Shown one piece after another: positions 1 to 11,275 of a stretch of 64,000 bases of DNA (position 1 is its first letter; each line of letters begins with the position of its first letter). The DNA is taken from assembly GCA_026826555.1 (NCBI GenBank), contig JAKSZT010054215.1, forward strand, positions 19,462,512 to 19,526,511, read 5' to 3'. The DNA is from Tolypeutes matacus. Lineage: Eukaryota; Chordata; Mammalia; Cingulata; Chlamyphoridae. The notes under the pieces were generated by a model that searched no databases, had not been told where the DNA came from, and worked only from the letters and a program-made list of their open reading frames with translations. The translations under genes and the position numbers were made by a program.

Positions 1-51
<51 letters not shown>
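1..51. repeat. (AGAT)n microsatellite
   Basis: An uninterrupted tetranucleotide AGAT array that runs off the left edge of the window, so its true length is unknown. It passes into imperfect AT-rich sequence after about position 51. Confidence 0.97.
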
Positions 52-53
<2 letters not shown>

Positions 54-1384
54 TAGATATTGATATATAGTGCAGATAGTTATCTTGAAAAGAGGTAGGC
101 CCACAATCTTAAAATAGCTCACTGTAGCCCTTGACGAGAAATGTTCTTCAGAACAGCTGGTATGACATTTGAGACACAGCTCACTGAGCTACAGAGGACA
201 TTACTCTACTTTAACAATGTTGTGAGCATAAAAACATCTTTTATTTTTCAGAGGATATTAGTCACATGGCATTCCAATATTCTTTCTGTACATCCAGTCA
301 ACCAAACCTTATTCTGCATGGTTGAATTAAGCACATAATTAAATTTTTACAGTCTAGAACTCTGGGTATTCAAGTTTTCAAATGGCTGCTATTATCAAAA
401 CTTCATATATATATTAGTGGCTTAATATTATCAGCTTTGTAAATTTTAAAAATCCTAATATTTTTCTTCTATTCCCTGCATGCTTAAAGTGTCCTGAAAA
501 TAATTTCACTTTTCTTTCTAAATTAAAATATTCAGAAAATTCCTTTCATGGTTGTTGTCAATACAAAGAGAAAGTATTTAAAAAGAGTCTTTATATCATT
601 TGATGCTTCAAAAAAGCAAAAGAGTTTCCGTGAGCGAATGCAATAGACTGTAGAATAATAGATCAGTGTAAGCTTTAAGGAGGTTGTTTTAGTCATATGG
701 GAAATCTAGAATATAACTGGAGAAAAAGAGTGAGCAAAGCAGTTGGCTGCCCGATAGTTTTGTTTGTTTTTCAGAGATCTTATTCTGAGCCCTCTATCCT
801 CTTCTCTGTGTTATATGCATGCAATTTTGGTCCCATAGAACTACAAAAAATGAACAATTAAAGAGATATCAAAAACTATCCGTTTTATTGTTACCGTTTT
901 GCAAAAAAATGAGAACAAGATGTAGAGAAAGTATTGACAGTGCTCTTTGTTGTTTTTTAACCTAAAATAAACAATTTTGGTTTCAATGTCAGTGTTCATC
1001 CCATGACAGGACATTATTACTTCTATCAGTTTATTTTGGTAACCCATTATCAACCTTTTCCTCATGGTTTCTAAAGACTCAAAGCCCTTGATTTTAGGTA
1101 GAATAAAGAAATTTGACTATGCTTTGCTTATCTGATCATCTATTTATTTATTTTAGAGAATGATTATTTCAAAACCCTGTTCATCCATGCTGAGGATAAG
1201 AAAAGAATTCTAATAGTTAACTATAGAAATCATTGAGGAATTAAGGTTAGTGTTTGGGAATGTTTTTATTATATTCTTGCCTACTGATGTCATATCAGTG
1301 ATTGAACTTGTGAACAGCAGTGTTATTTGAGAAGAAAAACTCTTACTTGAGTAGAAATGCATGAGATTTGTAATCACTACTTAG
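52..1384. other. Intergenic, no gene seen
   Basis: AT-rich sequence with frequent stops in all frames. I recognise no gene, RNA gene or clear repeat in it. Confidence 0.6.
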
Positions 1385-1413
1385 ATCATCATCATCATCA
1401 TCATCATCATCAT
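1385..1413. repeat. (ATC)n microsatellite
   Basis: About nine and a half perfect ATC triplets. Noncoding context, with stops on both sides. Confidence 0.95.
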
Positions 1414-1429
1414 AGATAGCTTTTACTGA

Positions 1430-1605
1430 GCTCTATTTACTACGACAATCTTAACAACTTGGATTACCCATTTTGATGACAATACATTACCCATTGATTA
1501 TCATTACAAAATGATTATCTCAATTTTAGAGATTAGGAATCTGAATCATACAGTGGTTAAAAGATTTCCCCAAAGACACAGAGCTATTATGCGGTAGAGT
1601 TGCAT
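1430..1605 (-). repeat. MIR SINE fragment (probable)
   Basis: Reads like the reverse complement of a MIR core: a 'cattttacagat-gaggaa'-like block followed by the 'aaggtcacacagct'-like block, here 'caaagacacagagct'. Strongly diverged, so assignment is from pattern only. Confidence 0.45.
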
Positions 1606-1606
1606 A

Positions 1607-2060
1607 TGTTAGTTTTCTATTGATGCTTAATAAATTACCAAAACATAGTGGCTCAAAACAGCATACATTCGTTATTTCACAGTTTCAGCAAGTCGGGAGT
1701 CAGCATGGGGCTAGCTGGGTCCCCTGCTCGGGGCCTCACAAGGCTGCACTCACTGTGTTAGCCAGGATGTGTTCTCATCTGGACACTGAACTGGGAAAAG
1801 ATGCACTTCCAAGCTCCCTCAGTTTGTTGGCAGAATCCTCTTTGCGATTGTAGGAAAACCCCATTTTCCTGCTGCTTGTTGGTTAAGGCTTGTCTCAGCT
1901 CCTACAGGCAGCTTGCAGTTCCCTGTCACATGGCCCTCTCATAAACTCTGTCCCAACTTCTTCAAATCCAGCCAGAGAGATTCTCTTCCTCCCGAATGCT
2001 TAAGACAGTCTCATATAATGTAACGTGGTCTTGGGTGTGACATCCCCCGCCTCTACCATG
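1607..2060 (-). mobile_element. Old LTR-like repeat, reverse orientation
   Basis: Begins TGTTAG and runs into the 'aaattaccaaaacatagtggctcaaaaca' type block that is the reverse complement of many old mammalian LTR 3' ends. The following body ('ggcctcacaaggctgca') also fits a known mammalian interspersed repeat plan. Subfamily not determined; the right end is approximate. Confidence 0.5.
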
Positions 2061-2329
2061 TATTGCCCGCATATTGCTTCAGGAACCCACAAGCCAAGCA
2101 ACTTCATCTCAGCATACCAAAAAAAGTGGGAAAATTGAGTTTGCAGAGACCTAAAATTTTGTTTAAAATCAAACCTTACAGAGAAGTGTAACAAAACTGT
2201 GGTCTTCTATAATAGCAATAAGTTAGTCTTCTTATGATTATGGAATTTTTGTTTTTATATTCATACAATTAGAAGATAATTCCTGCCTCAGACGTGCTAA
2301 AACAACTATGTTAACTGAACACACTCCGT

Positions 2330-2361
<32 letters not shown>

Positions 2362-2934
2362 TATAAAGGGGCATGAAGAGCAGCAGAAAATTGGCAAGAA
2401 GGTGACTATGATCCAACTGTCTCAGCGTTAAACACATCATAGGTAAATGTAGTAAATTCTGGTTGACTAAATGTATACCAACTAAATTAAGGGTAGGCAG
2501 AGGACTGTCTTATAGACATAACCCAAACACAGCAAGTAATACATTTTTAAACATTTGTTGTGAGCCATCAGTAAAAATAGACTTTCCTTTTCAGTTTTAT
2601 TAGTTTTAATTGAACACTCTTTTCCCTTTAATGCTTATATGATTGTTACATTTTAGGAATATTGTATCAATTTCTCCTTTTCCTGCACTTAAGAATAAAA
2701 ATCAAAATTTGCATATGGATGTGTCATAAGAGAAATTAATCTTTTATATTTTAATTTCTTCAACTTTAAAATGCAGTGTTTATCCTAAATGATTTCCAAA
2801 TTACTTGTACAATGTCACACAGCGAGTTAATTATCCATCTATGACTTAAAACTAGATCTCTTATCCCTAGCCCTATGGAATGTTGTCTCTTCCACATAAA
2901 CAGGAAAAGTGTCTTGAGTATTTTTGCTTTTTAA
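2061..2934. other. Intergenic with A/TA tract and weak MIR trace
   Basis: Contains a poly(A) run at 2330-2345 leading into a (TA)n tract to 2365. A possible reverse MIR trace lies at 2795-2885 ('gtcacacagcgag'). Otherwise nothing recognisable. Confidence 0.5.
2330..2365. repeat. A-run plus (TA)n simple repeat
   Basis: Sixteen A residues followed by about ten TA dinucleotides. Confidence 0.95.
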
Positions 2935-4021
2935 AATTTATTTTCTTTATTGAGGCAAAAGTCCCATAACAGAAAATTTGTCATTCAACTATTTTATAGT
3001 GTACAATTCAGTGCTTATAGTATATCCAAAATGTTTGGCAACCATCACACCTAATTTCAGAAAAAATCATCAACCCGAAAAGAAATTCCATACTCAAGTA
3101 GTCAATCTAAATTCTGCCCTTTTTCCAAGCCCCTGACAACCACTAATCTATTTTCTATCTGTGTTTTGTCTATTGTGGCTACTTTATATAAATGTAATCA
3201 TACACTAGGTGAACTTTTATGCCTGGCTTCTTTCAATAGCATAATACTTTCAAGGTTCATCAAATTTGTAGCAAGCATGAGTACTCCATTCCTTTATATA
3301 GCTGTATAATATTCCATTGTATGGTGTAGTGGTTTGGAGCTGTATGTACCCCAGAAAAACATGTTCTTAAATTTAACCCATTCCTATAGGTGTGAACACA
3401 TTGTAACTGGGATTTTTTGATGAGGTTACTTCAGTTAAGATATGGCACACCTCAATCAGGATAGGTCTTAATTACTGGAGTCCTTCATAAGTGGAATGAA
3501 ACTTAGACAGAGAGAAAGCCACAGGGAACAGCCAGAAGCTGAAATTCAGTGAAACCTGGAAGAGAACAGAGAGGCCAGGAGAGGTTGCCATGTGTGTTGC
3601 CATGTAATAAGGGAGCTAAGGACCAAGGATCGCCAGCAGCCAGCCCCAGAATGCCACAGTCCTTGAGAGAAAGCATCACCCTGATGATGCCTTTATTTGG
3701 ACATTTTCCAGGCCTAAAACCATGAGTTAATAAATTCCTATCGTTTAACCCAAAAAATTTCATGGTATTTCCTAAGAACCTAAAACATACAGATATAACA
3801 CATTTTGTTTATCCATTCATAGGTTGATAGCCATTTGGGTTGTTTGCACTTATTTGGCTATTATGAATAATGCTACAATGAACATTCATGTGCAAGTGTT
3901 GGATTGAATATGTGTGGTTTTGTTTTGCCTTTCCCAAATGACTAATATCGTTGAGCATCTTTTTCACGAGCTTGTTGGCCATTTGCATATCTTTTTTGAA
4001 GAAATGTCTATTCAAATTTTT
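2935..4021 (-). mobile_element. L1 LINE 3' region, antisense, split by an LTR
   Basis: The + strand shows the reverse complement of a mammalian L1 3' region: 'agtgtacaattcagtg', 'ccctgacaaccactaatct' and 'tattccattgtatgg' in order. It stops at 3324 and resumes at 3793 with 'cattttgtttatccattcat' and 'gctattatgaataatgct', continuing to about 4021. The missing junction is exactly where the LTR at 3325-3787 sits, so the L1 was there first. Noncoding and long dead. Confidence 0.85.
3325..3787 (+). mobile_element. MaLR-like solo LTR inserted in L1
   Basis: A 463-base element beginning TGTAGTGG and ending AAAACA, with an AATAAA signal at 3729-3734. It interrupts a continuous antisense L1. The flanking five bases are tatgg (3320-3324) and tacag (3788-3792), a plausible decayed 5-base target duplication. 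The body matches the plan of the reverse-oriented LTRs at 5301 and 41262, so it belongs to the same broad ERVL/MaLR-type group. No internal retroviral region is attached, so it is a solo LTR. Confidence 0.75.
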
Positions 4022-4142
4022 TTCCCGTGTAGCAGATTGTGGAAGCAACAACAGGTGGAGAATATTACATAAGAAAGGTATTAAAGAAAATTTATACAAA
4101 GATGGTAAAATAAACACAAACATAGAAACTATAAAGTTAAAA

Positions 4143-4373
4143 GGTGTGGGAGGTGGGGAACATGGGAATCCCAGTGGGTTCTGTGTAATATTTTGGGTAA
4201 TCTAAGCACCTCTTAAAATATATGTATATATATATATATAAATAACATTTTTGTAAGCAAATACACATATATGCATATATATTTATATATCATTTTGCAA
4301 ATGTTTGTATGTATTGTGAGAATTTTGATTTTTACCCATAATAAAAAATAAAAAATAAAAAATAAAAAAAAAA
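4143..4373 (+). mobile_element. Retroposon family R, 3' fragment (long-tail form)
   Basis: Starts at 'ggtgtgggaggtgggga' and ends in an A-rich tail of AAAAAT units at 4341-4373. It matches 10216-10429 nearly end to end, including a segment after the TA-rich stretch that the copies at 15001, 29386 and 52384 lack. It is a 5'-truncated copy. I saw no clear target duplication. Confidence 0.7.
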
Positions 4374-5300
4374 GTACACTTGTGAAACAGCTAATGTCCC
4401 AAACCAGTTTGGTTGGAATGTTATTTATACTTTGAGAAATAGAAGTTGATTGGGTGAGGAAGTTTTTAATTATTCTCATTCTAAGGTGATCCATCCTTCT
4501 CTGCGTTATGCCAGTTTTAATCTGATACTTCCATAATATCCAGATTGAATCCTTCCTGTTTTCTAAAACCTTCCTTGAGCCTGCCACCTTGAGATAAAGG
4601 GTTGTTCCTCTGAACTCCCAGAGCATGTCATTTGTCCTTTCCTCGTGGCACTTGCCAATCACGAGGGTAGAATGTGCTAGGCTAAAACTTCCTCATGGGA
4701 AGGAAAACCCAAAATGTCTTGCATAGAGGAGATGCTCTATAAAGTTTAATGAATTTACAAATCAAATGCTTTGAAATGAAGCAAAGCCAATATCTATAGA
4801 AGGCTATAAATATCTAACAAAGAATTTTCAACAATAACTGATAACTAAATGAGGTTTCTTTGGAGATGTTTAAAAAGGGAGTTAAATTTTTAAATCATAT
4901 TATTTTTTACTTAATTTAAAAATAAATTTTGATGACCTAATTTACTCATTAATGGCTAAGAACAATATATTAACAATAACACATTGTAGTGAATTCCTCA
5001 GGCTTAAAAATTGAAGCCCAGTAAGATATCATTAAAACTCACTAATTTAAAAGAAATATTAATGTAATTTTAATGCAAAAAATCTAATAATTCAAGTGAA
5101 ATAATCTTTTTTGACAATGTACTCAGGAAATAATGGCCACATTTTCAAAATAATGACAGCTTTAAGTGGAAAGTAGAAAATGTAAGTTTGCGATAATTTT
5201 GGCTGAATGAATCAAGATTTGTTTTTCCAAGTGAAAAATAATGAAGTAGAAATAAAACTAAAGTAGAGAAAACTACATTATGCTATAGTCCAATGATGTA
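4374..5300. other. Intergenic, no gene seen
   Basis: AT-rich sequence. A 149-codon minus-strand frame over 4213-4662 overlaps the retroposon tail and has low-complexity composition, so I do not call it a gene. Confidence 0.6.
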
Positions 5301-5787
5301 TGTTTTAGTTTGCCAGACTGCTACAACAAATACCACACAATAGATTGGCTTAAAAAAATGAATTGTTTGGCTCAGATTTGGAAGGCGAGATGTTCAAAAT
5401 CAAGGTGTCAGCCAGGCCATGTTTTCTCCCCAAATCTGTAGCATTATGGTACTGGCTTGCCACAGGACTTGCAGTTTCTTGGCTTCCATTTCTCCTTCCT
5501 GCCATAGGACCATATCTCTCTCCTTGTGTGTGCTCTTCCTGTTTCTGCTACTTCTAGCTCCTCCTTCTCTCTATAAGGCCTGGAGCAAGGTGGATTAAGG
5601 CATGCCCTGATTTAGTTGGACCATTCCAGAATAGCATCTTAGAAGGTCCTATTCACAGATGAGTCCACACCCCGACTCACCTTAACATTTTCAAAGATTC
5701 CATTTACAAATAGTGTCACACCACAGGAATGTGGATTAAGAATAAGAACATGTCTTTTCTTAGGGTACATGATGCAATCCACCCAAA
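5301..5787 (-). mobile_element. MaLR-like LTR, reverse orientation
   Basis: Begins 'tgttttagtttgcc' and continues with the block 'ctacaacaaataccacacaa', the reverse complement of a MaLR LTR 3' end. It ends near 'gatgcaatccaccca', matching the 5' end of the related LTR at 41262-41742. The right boundary is uncertain by a few bases. Confidence 0.7.
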
Positions 5788-5836
5788 AATATAATACTTA
5801 CTTTAATGATGTCATTCAAAATATGTCCAAAATCTT

Positions 5837-5985
5837 TTTTTTTTTTTTTTTTTTGGTAGTTCTGTGTATTTTTTATAAATTTTTAAATTCTGTTACCATA
5901 TATACAGTCTAACATTTCCCCTTTTTATCATATTCAGATATATATTTTAGTGCATAATCACCATAGTAAAACACAGAATGGGGTA
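5837..5985 (-). mobile_element. L1 3' fragment, antisense
   Basis: A run of about 17 T at 5838-5854 is followed by 'ttctgttaccatatataca' and 'tttccccttttt', a layout I associate with the 3' region of xenarthran L1 elements read backwards. Short and decayed. Confidence 0.5.
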
Positions 5986-6197
5986 AACTCAGCAAGAGAG
6001 CAACTAAAGCTGTCTTCAGTTTTCCTCAGGTAAACCAGCCAGAACAGTACACTAGGATCCCAGGATCAGTAATAAACTACCCTCTTCTGGCTTGGCCCAC
6101 CTCTCAATTGCAGGAAGCCTAGTCACTCAGCCTCCAATTAGCACAAACAGCCCTGGTGCTCACATGACTTGCTCACTTCACCGTCTCCTCAGCAGAG

Positions 6198-6300
6198 TGT
6201 AATCTGCATCAGGGTGAAGGCCATGTCTGTCAGGTTTACCAGGGCATTCCTGGCACCTGAGGCTGCACGGTAGTCACGAGTGTTTGCTGAATAAATGAAC
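6198..6300 (+). repeat. L2 LINE 3' end
   Basis: Shows the ordered L2 3' blocks: 'aaggccatgtctgtc', 'cctggcacctgagg' and a terminal 'tttgctgaataaatgaa'. Confidence 0.6.
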
Positions 6301-7179
6301 ACGTGCATCAACCCAGGGTCCTGCATAGAAAGGCCTCCTGGGACACGCACATTTTTCACCCTTGCCCTTCAGCTGCTGCAGTGCTATCTCCTAATTTAAT
6401 TACTGGTGCTGGGGGTGTGGAGCAGCTGCCTTGTTCTTGTTGATGCCTTCGACCTCCTCATGGACCACAGCTTGACGCTTGAAGTCCTCTCTCACTGCAT
6501 TTTCGCTCCACACGTAGTTTGCTGAAACCAGTGTCTGATCCGTGCTCTAGCAATTACCCCACTACCAGAACGGGGTTATACACTCCTACAGAGTCTCTAT
6601 TCCATCTATATTATAGACAGGAAAGCAAAGCTGATGTGTCACTAGCTTTAATGCACTCATCATTGCAACCCCTTCACTGTGGGATTCAGATGTGTGTTAA
6701 ATGAGACTGGGATAAAGGAAAAGCTTAAGGGACCTGCATGGTGTAATAATCGTAATTCCCATTTCCCTTCAACACTGATTCATTTTCTTTGGACCAAGTT
6801 TGTGTACCTTGATTTTCTTTGTTCTTTGAAATCCCAAAAGATTACACAGAACTTCATATAATAAATCCTTTAAAGGATTGAATCATCCAGACTTCCAGAC
6901 TTATCTAAATCTTGGGGTCAACTGCTTAGAGACAAACTTATAAAGGCTAATACTAAAATGTTTAAATCAAATTAATCATATTCCGACTTAGTACAGAATA
7001 ACTCAGAGATTATGAAAACGATAAAGCTAGCCCACTTCGCCCACTGGTTGCTTAATAGAATAATGGAAAGGGCAAATCTTGAAATCTAAAGACAGTAATT
7101 ATTTGTTAAATATTCAAATGACCTTAGTTTCAAATCCAGCCAATCACTTCTAATCTCTCTCTATATTAAATACAAGCTT
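6301..7179. other. Intergenic, no gene seen
   Basis: No repeat or coding pattern I can support. The 60-odd codon frames here show no domain. Confidence 0.55.
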
Positions 7180-7335
7180 GTACAAGGTACAACCTCTGAG
7201 CTTTAGTTTTCTCATACATAAAGATCAAATAAGATTACTTACTCGCAGATTGTTTTGAAGACAAATGATACAGTTGAGTTGAAAGCAACTTGTGAACTGT
7301 TTAACACAGTATAAATCTTAGTTGCTTGCTCTCCT
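7180..7335 (+). repeat. MIR SINE fragment (probable)
   Basis: Contains the decayed MIR series 'acctctgagctttagttttctcat', 'aaataagatta' and 'gaactgtttaacacagt' in the right order and spacing. Confidence 0.5.
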
Positions 7336-7394
7336 CCTTTATCCTCACACACTCTTATATTTTCCTCTCTGCCTACCTACAAGACCCTTGGTAC

Positions 7395-7456
7395 TGTCAT
7401 ATATATATGCAGGTATCAAGGACCTTGTGATACATACATATATATGTGTGTGTGTA
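7395..7456. repeat. TA/TG-rich simple sequence
   Basis: Short interrupted TA runs at 7400-7408 and 7436-7456, the latter turning into TG repeats. Confidence 0.7.
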
Positions 7457-7464
7457 ATGCAAAT

Positions 7465-7860
7465 ATTAAGAGATTTATTATAGAAATTGGCTCAGACAAC
7501 CATGGGGATTGACAAGTCTGAATTCCATAGGGTAGACTTCATGTTGGAAACTCCATGGAGATGACAGAAATTAAGATAGTCTTATGGGTAGCAGAGCTAA
7601 AAGCCAAGGTCATGCCAACCACGGCTGGTTATTCACTGAGGTTGCCACTGGCCGTGCCCATCATTTCATATCCAGGACCATGGTTGCAGGACTCTTGGCT
7701 CCACTGCTTCAGTTTCAAGGAATTTCTCCTGTCTGTGTTGTATAGGTGTTCTCCCCCAGATGCAAAGTCTGAGTGGAAGCATATACTTGGCTAATAACAA
7801 ATCATGTCTCCATAAAAGATATTTGTAAGCTAAGCTGCCAAAAAATAGCACATATCCAGC
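7465..7860. other. Unclassified interspersed-repeat-like block
   Basis: The stretch beginning 'gagatttattatagaaattg' and containing 'tgcaggactcttggctcc' reads like a moderately old interspersed repeat, not unique DNA, but I cannot assign a family. No coding signal. Confidence 0.3.
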
Positions 7861-7989
7861 CCAAGGTTTTATCTATCTCTGGTTACTTAACATTGTAACT
7901 CACCAGATTCAATTGAATCTTTGAGAACCAGTAATTTATTCTGTCTGCTATTCTACCAATAACAGTACAATATCGACTCGGGGATTAAA

Positions 7990-8535
7990 GAGCAGGAATA
8001 GAGACTTTCAGAATCATCATTTAATCCCTGATAGTCATGGGTCAAGATCTTTTCTGCCAGGGTATGAAGTCAGAAGGAGCACCAGGTAGTCGAAAGGACG
8101 AATGGAGTCTGAGGTCTTGTGGCAGATTGCTTACTCTTCCATCCTTCTCAACCCTTCTCTGCAACTCGCCCCAGCCCTGCCACCCTCATGGCTTCTGGTT
8201 GGTTAGGTCAGTGGGGTAGCTTAGCAGGAGATCAGAGGGAGGGAGAAGAGTGAGGTCCAGGTTTTTATCCCCCATCATCCCCTCTGCTGGCTGTTCCCTC
8301 CTTAAAGGTCACTCATTCTCTCAGGCAGCTGACTTTTCAGTAATCTCTCCCTCCAGCTTCCAGGGATGGCTCCCTTCCCTTATCCCTTCAGGCCAAAAGG
8401 AGATGGCAGCCCCTTTTCCTGCACTATCTATGCTCATGTCTTAGTAAATGGCCTCTTTTGAAAATAACCTCTCTTTGCATTACACTATTTCAAATATGCC
8501 ACCTGCTTGCTCTCGAGAGTCTGGATAACACAGAT
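7990..8535 (+). mobile_element. Old LTR-like repeat
   Basis: Body blocks 'ggagtctgaggtcttgtggc', 'gccctgccaccctcatgg' and an end near 'gtctggataacacag' recall a common eutherian repeat whose last part is 'gaccctgactaatacag'. GC content is above that of its surroundings. Family and boundaries not secured. Confidence 0.4.
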
Positions 8536-9449
8536 CATATCTTGACTTTGCCAAAATTACACAGCCTTAGTTAAATCAAAAGTTATTTGACCTCAGTTCT
8601 TTATCTATAAAATACATAAAATAAGAGTAATTACACTACTTAAGAATATGATTATACAATATTATAAAACTGAAAAAAATGATACAAAGTATTATACAGA
8701 TTATCATTAGGAAAAATATTAAATAAATATGGGAAACAGCAAAATTTTTATTAAAAGATCAAATGTGATAAAATGCAATAAAACAGATTATTAAGTACTT
8801 GACACAATAACATTTTATCACTGTATTTCTTCAAAAGGACCTTAGTAAACTGCAATTTTCAAATACTCATCTTGATTCCAAATATAAATGATGAAATCTT
8901 GGACATGTTCTAATGATATCACCACTCTGTATTAAACTGAGCTGCCTAATTTGATTAAATACAATTAATTGTCAGACAAAATTGATTCTTAATAAAGGAA
9001 ACAGATTGTGTGTCCCAGTGCACCAAAGAGAAAGATATCATCTCTAAAATGCTAAACAATGTTTGTGAAGTGCTGAAACTAAGAGAATAAAATGGAAAGA
9101 TTTATACTTGAAAATTTAGTTTCAGACTCTGTGGTTCCTCAGGTAGTACCTGGTCACCATGGCAATGCACTGTAGAGTATTCTCAGGGCCCCCAAAGGGT
9201 CATCAATAGAGGATGCTACTAAAGTGGAAGCAGCAGCTCACGGCAATCATGTAAAGACAACACCTGGAAACTTCAAAAATGCATGAGTAGCAATCTACTT
9301 CCCAACAGCAAGTATGGGAGAACCTGCGTGGCTTGTGCTATCACTGTTGACGGCATCTTGTCACTTGTACCCCTGGTAAGCCCCAGGGAAACTAAAAAAG
9401 CAAAACACAGCTCTAACAACCACTAAATATTCCTACTTCTTACCAGACT
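8536..9449. other. Intergenic, no gene seen
   Basis: A faint MIR-like trace at about 8540-8640; otherwise nothing recognisable. Confidence 0.5.
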
Positions 9450-9945
9450 CTCTCCTGGTGACTCCATGCTACATACACTATGTACGGGTATATGAATTAG
9501 GGTATGCTAGTAGTAGCGACTCTAAAAAATCCATGCCACAAACTTGTTATTGGCTCAACCATGATAGAAGTTTATTTTCTGCTCAGAGTCCTGAGCAGCT
9601 GTGTGTGTGTCTGGATGTGTGTGTGCATATATATGTATGTCTCTGTGTGCGTGTATGTGTGTGTATGTTTGGGTGTTCATTCAGGGAAAAGACTAGTGAG
9701 ACTCTTCCACTATCAACCCATTCTTTCCAAAGTCACCCTGGACATCTCCATCTGCTCAATGAAAGGGGTCTGAGCAAGCAGAGGTGAGATCTCTCATGGG
9801 AAGTTTTAGGGACAACCATATAACATCTACTCAGGGTCCATTAGAGCTCAGTCACATGACTGCACCTAACTACAAATATACTCTAGCTGTGTCACTAGAA
9901 GAGAAAATGAGTTTTGGTTAACACTCGTCAGATGCTGTCACACAA
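9450..9945 (-). repeat. Ancient eutherian interspersed repeat, same family as 31893
   Basis: Blocks 'atagaagtttattttctgctca', 'gagctcagtcacatgactgcacctaactac' and 'ctagctgtgtcac' fall in the order seen in a widespread old repeat, and the copy at 31893-32235 shares the same plan. A TG-rich expansion lies inside it at 9598-9675. Orientation and family are not certain. Confidence 0.4.
9598..9675. repeat. TG-rich microsatellite
   Basis: Interrupted (TG)n with TATG and TCTG units. It produces long but meaningless Cys/Val-rich frames. Confidence 0.9.
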
Positions 9946-9984
9946 TTTTTTCCTGCTTTTTTGTCCCCCCACGTAATTTATCAC

Positions 9985-10860
9985 TATTTTTTTTTGCAAG
10001 TTTTCTTTGAGGAAATTAGATTCAATAGCTGCACAAAATCTCATCATACAGATGTAGACCATTTTACATCAGCATATAGCATGCAGAACTGTGTGGGAGA
10101 GAGTGTGGTCTACGATGTGAACTGTGGTCTATGCTTGGTCGCAAGGCCCCAGGATGTGTATATCCATTACGGGTGATGTGCCACACTGATGAAGGATGTT
10201 TGTGTGGGATGTTGTGGGAGGTGTGGGAGGTGGGGAACATGGGAATCCCTGTAATTTCTGTGTAATATCTAAGGTAATCTAAGCACCTTTAAAAATATAT
10301 ATATATATATAATAACATTTTTGTAAGCAAATGCACATATAGGCATATATATTTATAAATCATTTTACAAATATTGGTATGTATTGTGAAAAATTTGATT
10401 TTTACCTACAATTAAAAAAAAAATCTCATCATATACACGTACAATAATGTATTGAACTATTTCCTCAATTGGGAGTTTACCAAGCTTAGGGATGTTATAA
10501 ATCACACTTCCATCAACATTTTTATACTTTAATAATAATTTATTATAAATTCATTTCTTCAGATGAGATGTATAAAAGAAGAAATCAGGCTATGAACATT
10601 TTAGAGTCTCTTGATAACCTTGCAAATTGCTTTCCAGAAAGATTAGACCAATTTACATTTCCATGGGAGGAATGTACCCCTGCCGGTATTGATTAAAATT
10701 CTCATTCATATCTGCTATTTTGACTTTTTTTCAAATCAGCAAATTATGGGTTGAAAATACATTTCATTGATTGTTAGTATGATTAAATATGCTTTTATAA
10801 ATTTATTTGCATTTGTATTTCCTCTTTTTTTATATATATTTCTTTCCTAGCTAAAAATAT
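9985..10860 (-). mobile_element. Old L1 3' region, antisense, split by retroposon
   Basis: After 'gctgcacaaaatctcatcata' the L1-like text is broken by the insert at 10049-10429 and resumes with 'tacacgtacaataatg'. It continues through 'gaccaatttacatttccatg' and 'attatgggttgaaaatac', the reverse complement of an old L1 3' region. The left limit is approximate. Confidence 0.6.
10049..10429 (+). mobile_element. Retroposon family R, with 14-base target duplication
   Basis: A 381-base insert ending in an A-run. It is flanked by perfect 14-base direct repeats, 'aaaatctcatcata', at 10035-10048 and 10430-10443, a LINE-type target-site duplication. Inside it matches the minus-strand copy at 52384 ('gcagaactgtgtggga', 'gccccaggatgtgt', 'gccacactgatgaaggatg') but carries an extra 3' segment shared only with 4143-4373. 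Confidence 0.85.
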
Positions 10861-11026
10861 TCTCTTCTAAGGTATTTTGATTCAGAAAATTTTACATGTA
10901 TAATCTATATATTAGGGCTATAAACACACTTAATTTCCTGCCATGTTTGCAACAACATTTCAACCAAATATTTTTGAACTTTGAATTTTATGAATTTTCC
11001 ATTTTGTACTGAAAAAACAAACATAC

Positions 11027-11275
11027 AGGGAGTGGATGTGGCTAAAGAGGTTGAGTGCCTGCTTCCCACGTGGGAGGTCCTGGGTTCAGTTCCCAGTGCC
11101 TCCTAAAAAAATACAAAAAATCAACAACAAGCAAACAACCAAAAAATCCAACTCAGGGGAACTGATGTGGCTCAGTGGTTGAGCACCGGCTTCCCACATA
11201 TGAGGTCCTGGGTTCAATCCCTGGTCCCGGTACCTCAAAAGATAAAAATAAAAATAAAAACAAAAACACAAACAT
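11027..11275 (+). mobile_element. tRNA-related dimeric SINE (DAS type)
   Basis: Two tRNA-like units. The first (11028 to about 11105) has 'ggatgtggctaaagaggttg' and the B-box-like 'gggttcagttccc'. The second (about 11155-11235) has 'tggctcagtggttgagc' and 'gggttcaatccc'. A-rich linkers of CAA and AAATA units follow each. The same two-unit arrangement occurs reversed at 25895-26115, so this is a composite family and not a chance pair. Confidence 0.88.

Noticed and set aside
1385..1413. CRISPR-like or coding His/Asp repeat
   Set aside because: A perfect trinucleotide microsatellite without spacers or an open frame, in a eukaryotic genome.
4213..4662. 149-codon minus-strand ORF
   Set aside because: Its C-terminal half is the TA- and A-rich tail of a retroposon read backwards, giving Tyr/Ile/Lys low-complexity protein.
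9458..9787. 109-codon Cys/Val-rich ORF
   Set aside because: Caused by the TG microsatellite at 9598-9675 inside an old repeat.
11160..11235. tRNA gene
   Set aside because: A and B box-like sequences are present, but the unit cannot fold as a full tRNA and repeats elsewhere with A-rich tails; it is a SINE.
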